37,937 nucleotides of DNA from assembly GCA_947066955.1 (NCBI GenBank), contig CAMTAF010000028.1:1-37937 (forward strand), given 5' to 3'. The translations under genes were made by a program, and so were the position numbers. Each line of letters begins with the position of its first letter. The first letter of the stretch is position 1. This DNA is from an uncultured Hungatella sp. GTDB taxonomy: Bacteria > Bacillota > Clostridia > Lachnospirales > Lachnospiraceae. The notes beneath the pieces were generated by a model, which saw only the letters and a program-made list of their open reading frames with translations, did no database searches and was not told the DNA's origin. Positions 6,902-14,881 of the stretch are shown here, piece after piece.

Positions 6902-9766
6902 TCAATTTCCTTCCTCTGCCGGGCAGATATAAAATCTCCCGTATCCGTCCCCCGGAGCGTAGAGTACCATAGAATCCCCTGCCCGGACCTGCTGCTGTCT
7001 GTTGATTCCCCACTGGTTGTCCTTCTCCCAGGCGCTGTAGATGCTCTCTGCCAGAATCTCCGGCGCTGACGAGATCTGACAGGCCATGGCCTTTAAGATG
7101 GGAACTCCTACCCCGGAATCCAGATCCAGGCGGACATCCAGGCGGAACCGCCCCTGGTCCGGTTCCCGGTACAGCCCCAGAAGAACGGTTCTTTTCCCCT
7201 GGGACTGGCGGGTCTGCTCCAGTTTCACATATTCAATCTCCGTCTCCCCTGTAAAAAGGCGGTAAGGGGACTCCTCGCCCAGGTCATAGCTTAAAAGATC
7301 GGAGAGCTTCTCCATCTCTTCCTTCCCGCTCCATCCCTCCCCTGGCAGAACGGCCTTTCGGGGAGCGGTAAAAGAGATGTCCAGGATGTCCTCCCTCCTC
7401 TCATACCAGGCTCCGCCGCTGTCCACATAGTACCCGTCAGGGGTGATCTGGTCTGTGAGGACCAGCCCTCCCTCCAGCACATAGTAGGATTTTCCCTGAT
7501 ACTCGATCCAGCCCCGGGCCGGGCTGTTGTCTTCCAGGTAGCAGTGCCAGCCGTCTTCCTGCTGTCTCCAGGAGATCTCCCCGGCCATGGAGGGAAAGGC
7601 AAAGCCCGCGCCGAGAGCCGCCGCGGTAAGAGCCGCCGCCAGGGCCATGACCGCCGGTCCCTTTTCCTTCGAAGCTTTCTCCGGCTCCCTGCGGTACTCC
7701 CCGAGAACCGGATTCCTGGGAAGCCGGTTCCTTCTCTCCCGGTTTCCATTGGCCTCTGCCTCCCACTTTTTCAGTTCCTGAAAGCTTAGGGCCACCCGTT
7801 CGGGCTCCGCGTCCCTCCGGGCCCTGTAGGCATCCATCTCCTCCCGGATATAGCCGATCTTGTGATTTTTGTCATTCCCCTCAGGGGCCAAAAGGTTCTT
7901 AAGCCCCTTTACATACTTTTTCCCCCTCTCGTCCAGGCTTTCCTCGGGGGCGTCTATGGCGTACTCTTTCAGCTCCCACTGGCCGTCCTTGACCCGGACC
8001 ATGCTGTCCTCCATGTGGCGCTGGAATTTCTCCACCCGCTCCATCATCATGTCGATCTGGTTCTGGGGAATCAAGTCTCCTAAGGCATATTCCAGGGCAT
8101 CCCGGTTCAGCCCCCGGATCCTGTCTGCCAGGGAATCGTCGATAAAGATCAGATCCGACAGCCGCCCCTGGTTTTTAAAGATCTCGATGTTCTCCGCCCC
8201 AAAGGCAAGGTCGCTGTCAATGCCCTGGATGCCCTCGATCAGGTACTTCCCATCCGGGGTGGGCTTGTCGCTCATTTTGTAAAACATGTTTCCCGTGTGC
8301 CGGTCATTCTGAGCGCACAGATAGTCAAAGATCTCCAGGGTGGTCATATCCTTGTTAAAACCTGCCGTAGGTTTTACATCCATATTGTAGAGCTTGTTCC
8401 TTGTCTGGGCTGCCTGGGAATTTAAGTCAGACCCTTGGGCGAACTCCATAAAACAACCTGTCATCACCTTGTCCCCTGCCCGCACCGTCATCTTCTCCGA
8501 GTGGGCGATGATGTTTCCGATGCCTAAAAGCTCCGCGATCCGGGAGGAGGCGATGTTGCGGGAGGTCAGCTCGTCCCCCTGGTCCACGGACAGATTTCCC
8601 GCGTCGGCCGCTGTCTGAGACACTCTGGCCGCTTTTCCGTAATGGACGCACCGCTGAACCAGATTTTCGTTTTGGATCATCCTGTCCACAGCCTCTGCCT
8701 GGGCCATCCCTTTTTCGGAGGTTTTATCCATGGACTCTTTTAACTGGGTCAGCCCCAGTACCACGCACTGCCGGTCTCTCTCGGCCCGGGTCAGCTCCAT
8801 CTTCTCCAAAGGGATTTCTTTCAAAGCCTCTTTATGCTCCTGAAGAAACGCGAATACATCCGGTTTCATCTCCATCCTTTTCAACTTCAGGGCCCGGTTT
8901 ATGGCGTCTTCTTTCTGCGTGGCGTCTGCTGTCCCCTGAAACTCCGTGGTGATTCTGGTGCTGAAATTGTCCAGAACCTGCAAGGCTCCCTCAAACACCC
9001 TCTGGTCCCCCAGGATCCTCTGGCCGATCTTTTGTCTCTCAGGATCCGGATCCTCCAAAAGCTCCCTGCACTTGTCTCCTAAGCGGAGCCGCAGGGAATC
9101 GTTTCTCATGGTATCCCCTGTGACCGCCACATCATCCAATATGGCTTTGATCCTGTCCCGGTGGTCTTGAAAAACCTCACTGAGAGCCAGGTCGCCGCTC
9201 TGTCCGATCTCGGCCTCGTACCGGTTTAACTGGGTATCCACGTTTTCCAGGACAAACTGTTCTGTAAAAAATCCCTTCTTGTCCCCGTAGGTGACCTTGA
9301 TCCTCTGGCTTACGGCCTCCCCTGTGACCTGAAGCTTCTCCGGATCCACTTCCAGGTAAGCGGTGGGAAACCTGCCAACCTCTCTCCAGGTTTTTCCTTC
9401 GTTTTCCCTAACCACTCTCATGTCCCGGGCCTGGTCCAGATTCAAGTCCCTGCGGAATTCCTCCAGCCTTGCCACTGCCCCCAGCCGCTCTTTTCCGGAG
9501 TCGGAATGAGCGTTCCGGCGGTGTTCCTCATAGGCCCGGCAGGCCTCCCGGAGCCTTAAGTCCGCCTTCACCATGTCCATGGCGTTTTTCTCCTCCACAG
9601 GTTCCCTCTGGCAGCGGGCAAAATCCTGGAAAGCCTCCGCCACCTCCTGAAAATAGGAAGAGTTGCCTCTTTTTTTTCCTTCCCTGCGAAAATACCCTTC
9701 CAATTCCTCGAAGGTCCACTTCCGGTCTCCCGGCTCTTCTGTCTTCTTTCTTCCAAACAATCCCAT
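6902..9766 (-). CDS. Transmembrane PI3/4-kinase-like protein with external repeat domain
   Basis: This is a 954-residue paralogue of the next upstream gene. The shared N-terminus (MGLFGRKK, then FEELEGYF and YFQEVAEAFQDFA) leads into a long helical region. A kinase-like core sits at about 400-560: ELTSRNIASSRIAELLG resembles the REVAAYRL...LLG helix of bacterial PI3/4-kinase-like proteins, AQNDRHTGN (about 487) is the catalytic loop and GIDSDLAFG (about 517) the metal-binding turn. The usual helix Glu is Asn here and no clear ATP Lys was found, so activity is uncertain. A single membrane helix (about 703-725, AVMALAAALTAAALGAGFAF) is followed by about 230 predicted external residues with cell-wall/choline-binding-like pieces (GWHCYLED, GWIEYQGKSYY, DGYYVDSGGAWY). 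ATG at 9766 matches the paralogue's start and has GGAAGGGG upstream; a GTG at 9796 overlaps the preceding stop. It may link an outside cue to an inside kinase or scaffold. Confidence 0.75.
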   Translation of the reverse strand: MGLFGRKKTEEPGDRKWTFEELEGYFRREGKKRGNSSYFQEVAEAFQDFARCQREPVEEKNAMDMVKADLRLREACRAYEEHRRNAHSDSGKERLGAVARLEEFRRDLNLDQARDMRVVRENEGKTWREVGRFPTAYLEVDPEKLQVTGEAVSQRIKVTYGDKKGFFTEQFVLENVDTQLNRYEAEIGQSGDLALSEVFQDHRDRIKAILDDVAVTGDTMRNDSLRLRLGDKCRELLEDPDPERQKIGQRILGDQRVFEGALQVLDNFSTRITTEFQGTADATQKEDAINRALKLKRMEMKPDVFAFLQEHKEALKEIPLEKMELTRAERDRQCVVLGLTQLKESMDKTSEKGMAQAEAVDRMIQNENLVQRCVHYGKAARVSQTAADAGNLSVDQGDELTSRNIASSRIAELLGIGNIIAHSEKMTVRAGDKVMTGCFMEFAQGSDLNSQAAQTRNKLYNMDVKPTAGFNKDMTTLEIFDYLCAQNDRHTGNMFYKMSDKPTPDGKYLIEGIQGIDSDLAFGAENIEIFKNQGRLSDLIFIDDSLADRIRGLNRDALEYALGDLIPQNQIDMMMERVEKFQRHMEDSMVRVKDGQWELKEYAIDAPEESLDERGKKYVKGLKNLLAPEGNDKNHKIGYIREEMDAYRARRDAEPERVALSFQELKKWEAEANGNRERRNRLPRNPVLGEYRREPEKASKEKGPAVMALAAALTAAALGAGFAFPSMAGEISWRQQEDGWHCYLEDNSPARGWIEYQGKSYYVLEGGLVLTDQITPDGYYVDSGGAWYERREDILDISFTAPRKAVLPGEGWSGKEEMEKLSDLLSYDLGEESPYRLFTGETEIEYVKLEQTRQSQGKRTVLLGLYREPDQGRFRLDVRLDLDSGVGVPILKAMACQISSAPEILAESIYSAWEKDNQWGINRQQQVRAGDSMVLYAPGDGYGRFYICPAEEGN

Positions 9767-9792
9767 ATGCTGTCCCCTTCCTGATCCGCCTG

Positions 9793-11970
9793 TCACGCCG
9801 TTGGCCCGCTTTTCTGTGCCTGTTTTTTTGCTATGGTCTCCCTGTGATTCCCCAGGGAAATGCCCGAGGCCCGGGACTTTCTCTCAGGCCGGGCCGGGGA
9901 GCCTATAAAATCCTTTACGGATAGGGAAACCCTCTTGGGTTTCTCCGGTTCCCTGGCCGCCTTTTCCCTCTCGGCTTGTTCTTTGGCAATGGTTTCTTTT
10001 GCTTGTTTAAGGGCGACTTTTATGTAAGCATTTTTTGACGGGAGGAGGGTTCCAAAGCGGGCTTCCTTCTTAAGGCCGTCGTCCAGCTTTTTAAGCCCCT
10101 CCACATAGTTTTTGCCTCTTTTATCCAGGCTCTCCGCCGGCTGGTCCAGGGAGTATTCTTTAAGATCCCATCCTCCCGGCTCAATCTCCACCATGTGCTC
10201 TTTCATATGTTTCTGAAACTTCTCCACCCTCTTTGCCATGGCGTCGATCTGATCCTTCCCCAGAAGATCCCCCAGGGCAAACTGAAGGGAGTCTCTGTCC
10301 AGGTCCCGTATCTTTCCCGCCAGCTCTTTGTCAATAAACACCATGTCCTCCATCAGGCCCTGATGCACCGACATCTGGTCTGCCTCGTCGCCGAAGGAGA
10401 GGTCATTGTCAATTCCCTGGATCCCTACGATGGAGCGCTTTCCGTTGGCGTCAGGCTCGCTGAGCTGATAGAGCATGTTAAAGCCGTGGCGGTCATTCTG
10501 GGCGCAGATAAAGTCAAAAGCCTCCAGGGTAGTAAAGTCTTTCACAAGACTGGGCGTGTTGGTCAGCTCCACCTGCTGGATCATGGCCTGGACCTTCTCA
10601 TCCTTTGAGTTTAAATCGATCCCCTTTGCCATCTCCATAAAACACCCCTTCATGACCCTGCCGTCATCGGACAGGACCTGCATTTTCTCCGAATGAGCCA
10701 CGATATGGCCGATTCCCAAAAGCTCCGCCATCCGGGAGGTGGCGATGTTGCGGGCTGTCAGTTCATCTCCATAGCTCAATTTCCCTACAGCCTTGGCCGT
10801 GCTGTCCTTTTCTATTGCCTCGTTTGAGACAGAGGAACATTCATAGGCCAGGCGTCCGTCGGCAATGGCCTGGTCCAGAGCCGCCTGCTGCTTCCTGTCC
10901 TGTGTCATGGCCCGCACCTGGATCAGCCCCAGCTTCGCGCTTCGGTAAACATGTACATCGGCATTGGCTGGCGCGTTCTGGGAATAATCCCAGGCCCTCA
11001 TGAGAAATTCCGGGTTTCTGTCCAAAAGCTTTTTTAAATCCTTATTATTCTCATTGTCCCCCAGAACCCATTCAATGGCTTCCCCCATAAGTTCTTTCTT
11101 CTGTTTTTCTCCTGTGTGTGGCCCTGCCTCCGCCAGCCGGTCCCGGTATTTCTCTATGATTTCGGAAGCTTTTACCAGATTGTCCTCATTCGCCACCACT
11201 TCTCTCCCCAGCTCCCCCTTGGGCATGGACCATCTCTCCATCTGATGCCAAAATTCCCCTATATCGCACATAAGGGACGTAGTAGTGACATATCTGACTC
11301 CATTTTCTATGAATCCCTGGTTCTTGCCTTTCGCTGTGGCCAGCCTGGCCGCGATATATCCGCTGTTCCCTTCCAGAGCCGTTTTTAGATCCCGGTTTGT
11401 CTGCTCGTCGATCCGTCCTGTGATCTTCTCCACTTCCGTGTAGATATCGTTAACGATTTTCTCCTCTGTGAAAAAACCGTCCCTGCCGTCCGCCTCTACC
11501 CGAAATCTCTGGTTAATATTGGCGCCTACTACCTCCCGTTTCCCCTGGGGCAGCTTGGCGGAGGACATGGAAAAACACAAGAGCTGTTCCCAGGTCTTTC
11601 CCTCGTGTTCCCTCATGACCCTCATGTCCCGAACCTGGTCTAGGTTCAGGCCCTCCTGGTACATGGCCAGGCTGTCTATCACCGCCAGCCTCTCCCTGCC
11701 TGATGAGGTGACGGCCCCGGCCCTGGCCTGGGAGTAGGCCCTGCAGGCCTCGGTGAGCTTCTGGCCGGCCTCCACCATCTTTGCCGCGTTCTCCCGGTTG
11801 ATCCGGGTCCCTCTCAGCTTTGCGAACTCCTGAAAAGACCGGGCCACTTCCTGAAATAATTTGGAATTTCCCAGCTTTTTATTTTCCTCCTGAAAAAAAG
11901 CCTCAAACTCCTCAAACTCCCAGACCCTGCCCCTCAAGTCCTGGGGTTTCCTTCCTCCAAAGAGCGCCAT
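9793..11970 (-). CDS. Soluble PI3/4-kinase-like protein
   Basis: This 725-residue protein without membrane segments is the paralogue of the transmembrane protein downstream. It begins MALFGGRK, then FEEFEAFF and LFQEVARSFQEFA, followed by a long charged helical part. The kinase-like core is at about 430-545: GDELTARNIATSRMAELLG, HSEKM, GCFMEMAKG (hinge-like), AQNDRHGFNM with catalytic Asp and Asn (about 493), and GIDNDLSFG with the metal Asp (about 519). The pattern resembles bacterial PI3/4-kinase-like and HipA-like folds, but the N-lobe Lys and partner Glu are not evident. The C-terminus (about 640-725) is Lys/Glu-rich and probably unstructured. ATG at 11970 has AGGAGG 9 bases upstream; another ATG two codons earlier sits too close. 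It could be a secreted effector, a regulator or a chaperone of the neighbouring secretion genes; the sequence does not decide. Confidence 0.75.
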   Translation of the reverse strand: MALFGGRKPQDLRGRVWEFEEFEAFFQEENKKLGNSKLFQEVARSFQEFAKLRGTRINRENAAKMVEAGQKLTEACRAYSQARAGAVTSSGRERLAVIDSLAMYQEGLNLDQVRDMRVMREHEGKTWEQLLCFSMSSAKLPQGKREVVGANINQRFRVEADGRDGFFTEEKIVNDIYTEVEKITGRIDEQTNRDLKTALEGNSGYIAARLATAKGKNQGFIENGVRYVTTTSLMCDIGEFWHQMERWSMPKGELGREVVANEDNLVKASEIIEKYRDRLAEAGPHTGEKQKKELMGEAIEWVLGDNENNKDLKKLLDRNPEFLMRAWDYSQNAPANADVHVYRSAKLGLIQVRAMTQDRKQQAALDQAIADGRLAYECSSVSNEAIEKDSTAKAVGKLSYGDELTARNIATSRMAELLGIGHIVAHSEKMQVLSDDGRVMKGCFMEMAKGIDLNSKDEKVQAMIQQVELTNTPSLVKDFTTLEAFDFICAQNDRHGFNMLYQLSEPDANGKRSIVGIQGIDNDLSFGDEADQMSVHQGLMEDMVFIDKELAGKIRDLDRDSLQFALGDLLGKDQIDAMAKRVEKFQKHMKEHMVEIEPGGWDLKEYSLDQPAESLDKRGKNYVEGLKKLDDGLKKEARFGTLLPSKNAYIKVALKQAKETIAKEQAEREKAAREPEKPKRVSLSVKDFIGSPARPERKSRASGISLGNHRETIAKKQAQKSGPTA

Positions 11971-11972
11971 AA

Positions 11973-14213
11973 TCATTCTCCTCCTAATCTGTATCGGCAC
12001 GCGCCGCTTCGCGTCACCTGCCAGCTCGTCGGAAGGCATCCTGAAAACGCTCCGCGTTTGCCTTCCTCCTCCTTTTCTTTCCACAATTCGAGGGGATCGG
12101 ACTCCCCCTCCCTCCGGGACTCTTCCTCCTGCTTCTGGGCCTCTTTGACAGCCTCCTGCTCTTCTCTTGCCAGGATCTCCTCCAGAGACTTTTTCATGCC
12201 AACGTTGCACAGCTCCGACAGATCATACTCATATACTCTGGCAAAGGCCTGGTCGCTGCTGCTGTAGAAGGCTTCCCCTTTTAGGAACCCTATAGACACA
12301 TATTTGTCTCCAAGCTTCCAGGTGCGAAACCAGGTTCCTTCCTCCAGCACCGCGCTTTTTCCCGACTTGGGGGCATAGTACACCAGCCCCTTGTCACTGG
12401 AAGTCAGCAGAAACCCCTGAGCGCTGTCCTCATCCGCCAGGGCGCTGATCCCCTGGTCTCCTTTTTCCGCCAGGCGGCCTGCCAGAGCCTGGTCTAAGCG
12501 GATCTGCCCGTGGAGCACCTGATCCTCGGTGTAATAATCATTTCCGTAGACGCTCTCTATCTGGGGAAGGTCTTCCTCATACTTTTTCTCCAAAGCCGCG
12601 TCCTCAGCCGAGTCCCCGGCACCATAGCTGCCTGCCAGATTTTTATACAGTATTTCCTGGCGATCCTGGCCGTCCGCAATGGACATGGATTCTCTTCCGT
12701 ATTCCACATAGTAGGTTACCCCGTTTTCCACCAACACCCCGGCCTGGGTATCCTCCGAAACCTCATAGGGAGTGTCCATGAAACTTCCCCCCGGCTGGAT
12801 CCACCGGACCTTTCCATCCTCTCCGGTGCACTGGATGGTATTGTCCACACATTTGCCCAGGGACACGGCTTTTTCAGGGTCCATGACCCAGTAGGACTCC
12901 AGGTAAAGGTTTTCCAGGGGAGCGTACCGCTTGATCCTGATATCTTCTATGGTCTGGGTAAAAACCTGGGAATCTCCGCTGTCAGACTCCCCCTCCTCCC
13001 CCGACGCAAGGGTGTACTGCCGCTCTATGGTCTGAGGGTCATAGTAGATAAAAGTTTTCGTCTTTCCGAACAGATCACTGTACTTTCCATCCACAGGGAT
13101 AAACACATTGGCCAGATTCCAGTTTTCCTTCACGTCCTTAAAGTTCACATAGGAGTCCGCCTCAGGCAGGAAACTTGTGACCCCATCTTCCTTTGTAAAG
13201 GCCGGCTGCCCTTTCCACTGGTAAACCTTGATATCATTCATGCCGCCCAAGTAAGCGCCGCCCCACTCATCCGGGTGGTCTTCCCTGACCTGCTCCCAGT
13301 CAGACAACCCGTCGGGAGGGGTGTCAAATTCCTTCCCCTCTGTCTGGGCTATCCATGCCTCTTTCTGTTTTTCAAATCCTTCGTTTTTCTGGTCTATCCC
13401 GGAGCTGATGCCCCTGCACTCGTACACCAGGATTCTCAGCTGTATATTCTTCTCATACTGCTCATCCAGCTCTTCTGCCTCCTGATCCAGATCCTCCTCT
13501 TCTGTGTTCTCCCCATCCTCCGGAATTACAATCTCTTCCTTCTCAACGGCGACTTCCATATAAATACGGTTCTGTCCGTCTGTCACGGCGTGGACCACGG
13601 AGACCGAGTATGCATCGGTGAACTGTTTTCTCATAAAGGATTCGATATCGCTCTGAAATTTTAATTTGCCGTCGCTGTCATAGATGTGTCCCCACCCATT
13701 GTCGTAGATAAAAATGTCTCCTCCCGGCTCGCAGACCTGGATAAAAAAGGACTCCTCGTCTCCGGCCTCCTGCCCTTCCCTGTCGTAGACATTTTCGTGA
13801 AACACCCTAAAGGCTTCTGTCTCGTAATTGTAAAAAGCCCCGCAGTGTACCATCTTGCCGGAAGCTTCCCTGGTCCCGTAGCCGTAGATAAAGGTTTTGT
13901 TATCTCTCAGTCCGGCTGTCTGGAACACTTCCATGTCCCCGGGGTCCTGGGAGTGGCTGTCTTTGATCCGAAACGCCGGCTTTCCCCCCAAGTCTTTCAT
14001 CCTCTCGGTCACACTGCTGTGGAAATAGTCGGGCATCTCCTTGTCTTCTCCCGTGATTCCAAGGCGGTTCTCCCCGTTTTCATCTGTCACAGCCTCCGCT
14101 GCCGCCGAGGTCTGGATCTCCTTTACGTCCACCTCCATGGAACCTGCCAGGGAGCCGCAGCCTGTGAAAAATACAGTAACCGCCAGGCCTGCCGCCGTTA
14201 TTATCCTTTTCAC
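11973..14213 (-). CDS. Large lipoprotein of unknown function
   Basis: This 746-residue exported lipoprotein starts at a GTG with AGGAGG 8 bases upstream. The signal peptide ends in a lipobox (VFFTGCG, Cys at about residue 19). The body has many Trp, Tyr and Gly motifs such as KTFIYGYG, GDIFIYDNGWGHIYDSDG and RIYMEVAV, suggesting a beta-propeller-like sensor or scaffold on the outer face of the membrane. An acidic linker (EEEDLDQEAEELDEQYE) lies near residue 240. Near the C-terminus a charged helix is followed by about 30 residues encoded by the palindromic repeat; the stop lies just beyond it, so the natural C-terminus was probably different. It lies between the pilin gene and the kinase-like genes. 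No known family was recognised. Confidence 0.75.
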   Translation of the reverse strand: MKRIITAAGLAVTVFFTGCGSLAGSMEVDVKEIQTSAAAEAVTDENGENRLGITGEDKEMPDYFHSSVTERMKDLGGKPAFRIKDSHSQDPGDMEVFQTAGLRDNKTFIYGYGTREASGKMVHCGAFYNYETEAFRVFHENVYDREGQEAGDEESFFIQVCEPGGDIFIYDNGWGHIYDSDGKLKFQSDIESFMRKQFTDAYSVSVVHAVTDGQNRIYMEVAVEKEEIVIPEDGENTEEEDLDQEAEELDEQYEKNIQLRILVYECRGISSGIDQKNEGFEKQKEAWIAQTEGKEFDTPPDGLSDWEQVREDHPDEWGGAYLGGMNDIKVYQWKGQPAFTKEDGVTSFLPEADSYVNFKDVKENWNLANVFIPVDGKYSDLFGKTKTFIYYDPQTIERQYTLASGEEGESDSGDSQVFTQTIEDIRIKRYAPLENLYLESYWVMDPEKAVSLGKCVDNTIQCTGEDGKVRWIQPGGSFMDTPYEVSEDTQAGVLVENGVTYYVEYGRESMSIADGQDRQEILYKNLAGSYGAGDSAEDAALEKKYEEDLPQIESVYGNDYYTEDQVLHGQIRLDQALAGRLAEKGDQGISALADEDSAQGFLLTSSDKGLVYYAPKSGKSAVLEEGTWFRTWKLGDKYVSIGFLKGEAFYSSSDQAFARVYEYDLSELCNVGMKKSLEEILAREEQEAVKEAQKQEEESRREGESDPLELWKEKEEEGKRGAFSGCLPTSWQVTRSGACRYRLGGE
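11991..12070. repeat. Single copy of the palindromic interspersed repeat, inside a coding frame
   Basis: One copy with stem CGC/GCG in the first hairpin and AAACGC-TCC-GCGTTT in the second, framed by GGAAGGCA and TGCCTTCC. It lies inside the last 30 or so codons of the lipoprotein gene and ends just before the start of the soluble kinase-like gene, so it is both coding sequence and an intergenic-type element. Confidence 0.85.
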
Positions 14214-14250
14214 AACCTGCGCCTCCTTCTCCTTCCTAATTTTAACTGTA

Positions 14251-14415
14251 GCGGCACGCGACGCTTCGCGTCACCTGCCACGTCCTCGGAAGGCATCCTA
14301 AAAACGCTGCGCGTTTGCCTTCCTCCTCTTTCATTGTAACGGCACGCGACGCTTCGCGTCACCTGCCACATCGTCGGAAGGCATCCTAAAAACGCTGCGC
14401 GTTTGCCTTCCTCCT
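14251..14415. repeat. Two copies of the palindromic interspersed repeat
   Basis: Copies at 14251-14327 and about 14339-14415 have stems GACGC-TTC-GCGTC and AAACGC-TGC-GCGTTT and are nearly identical to each other. They fill the gap between the pilin gene and the lipoprotein gene. In the minus-strand transcript they would fold into four consecutive hairpins and could block 3'-to-5' decay or slow polymerase after the pilin gene. Confidence 0.9.
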
Positions 14416-14416
14416 A

Positions 14417-14459
14417 TAACAGGGGGACCTCCTGCCTTAGGCTGGGGCCCCGCCTGTTA
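14417..14459 (-). other. Inverted repeat after the pilin gene (possible mRNA-stability or weak termination hairpin)
   Basis: TAACAGG and CCTGTTA arms (7 bp) enclose a GC-rich inner region with GGGGCCCC, starting about 9 bases downstream of the pilin stop on the minus strand. No run of T follows, so a classic rho-independent terminator is not supported. A role in stabilising pilin mRNA or lowering read-through is possible. Confidence 0.5.
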
Positions 14460-14468
14460 CTTTAAGTT

Positions 14469-14798
14469 CTATCTCATAAGTCCAAAAATCCAGGATCCCG
14501 CCGTTGTCTTGGTGGCGCTCTCCATCCAGGTCTTCATGGCTCCCATGCCAAGCTTCAGCACCACAATGAGCACAAAGATCAAAATAAAGCCGATGATGGC
14601 GTTTTTCAGGCTGTTTTTCGCCTTCTCCCGATCCTGGGGCTCCTCGGCCTTGGCCAGCTTTGCCCCCAGGATAATACAGTAGATGGCTCCCAGGGCTCCT
14701 ACAATGGCCAGGGCCGGCGTCAGGGCCATGTTCAAAAGGTCCACAATGGGCGTGCTGACTACCTCAAAGGGGTTTGCCGCTGTCAGTAAAAAATACAT
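14469..14798 (-). CDS. VirB2-type pilin-like conjugation/secretion protein
   Basis: This 109-residue membrane protein has two hydrophobic helices (about 27-46 and 67-88) separated by a charged loop, KLAKAEEPQDREKAKNSLKN. A short helix pair with a basic loop ending in KNAIIGFI is the hallmark of the Gram-positive type IV secretion pilin family (Mbov_0395-like). In that family the subunits assemble into the membrane-spanning channel or pilus. Start ATG with AAGGAGG 8 bases upstream. It sits downstream of the VirB4, VirB6 and Ig-like genes, after an 83-base AT-rich gap, and is followed by a hairpin and two palindromic repeats. That layout could give it its own expression level, as expected for a structural subunit needed in many copies. 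Confidence 0.85.
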   Translation of the reverse strand: MYFLLTAANPFEVVSTPIVDLLNMALTPALAIVGALGAIYCIILGAKLAKAEEPQDREKAKNSLKNAIIGFILIFVLIVVLKLGMGAMKTWMESATKTTAGSWIFGLMR

Positions 14799-14881
14799 TT
14801 CCGTTCCTCCTTGTTAATGAAATTTTTTAATCTATTTATATTCGTCTTCTGCCCCAAAGGACAGGCAGACGATACAAACCG

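Noticed and set aside
11971-12210. 80-residue extension of the soluble kinase-like protein
   Set aside because: It runs through the palindromic repeat and the lipoprotein gene; the shorter start has AGGAGG and matches the paralogue's MxLFG start.
12510-13664. Long plus-strand open frame of 384 codons opposite the lipoprotein gene
   Set aside because: No ribosome binding site or family signature; the minus-strand frame has a signal peptide, lipobox and coherent protein sequence. It is a by-product of codon bias.
14417-14459. Rho-independent terminator after the pilin gene
   Set aside because: The hairpin has no T-run after it on either strand; kept only as an inverted repeat.
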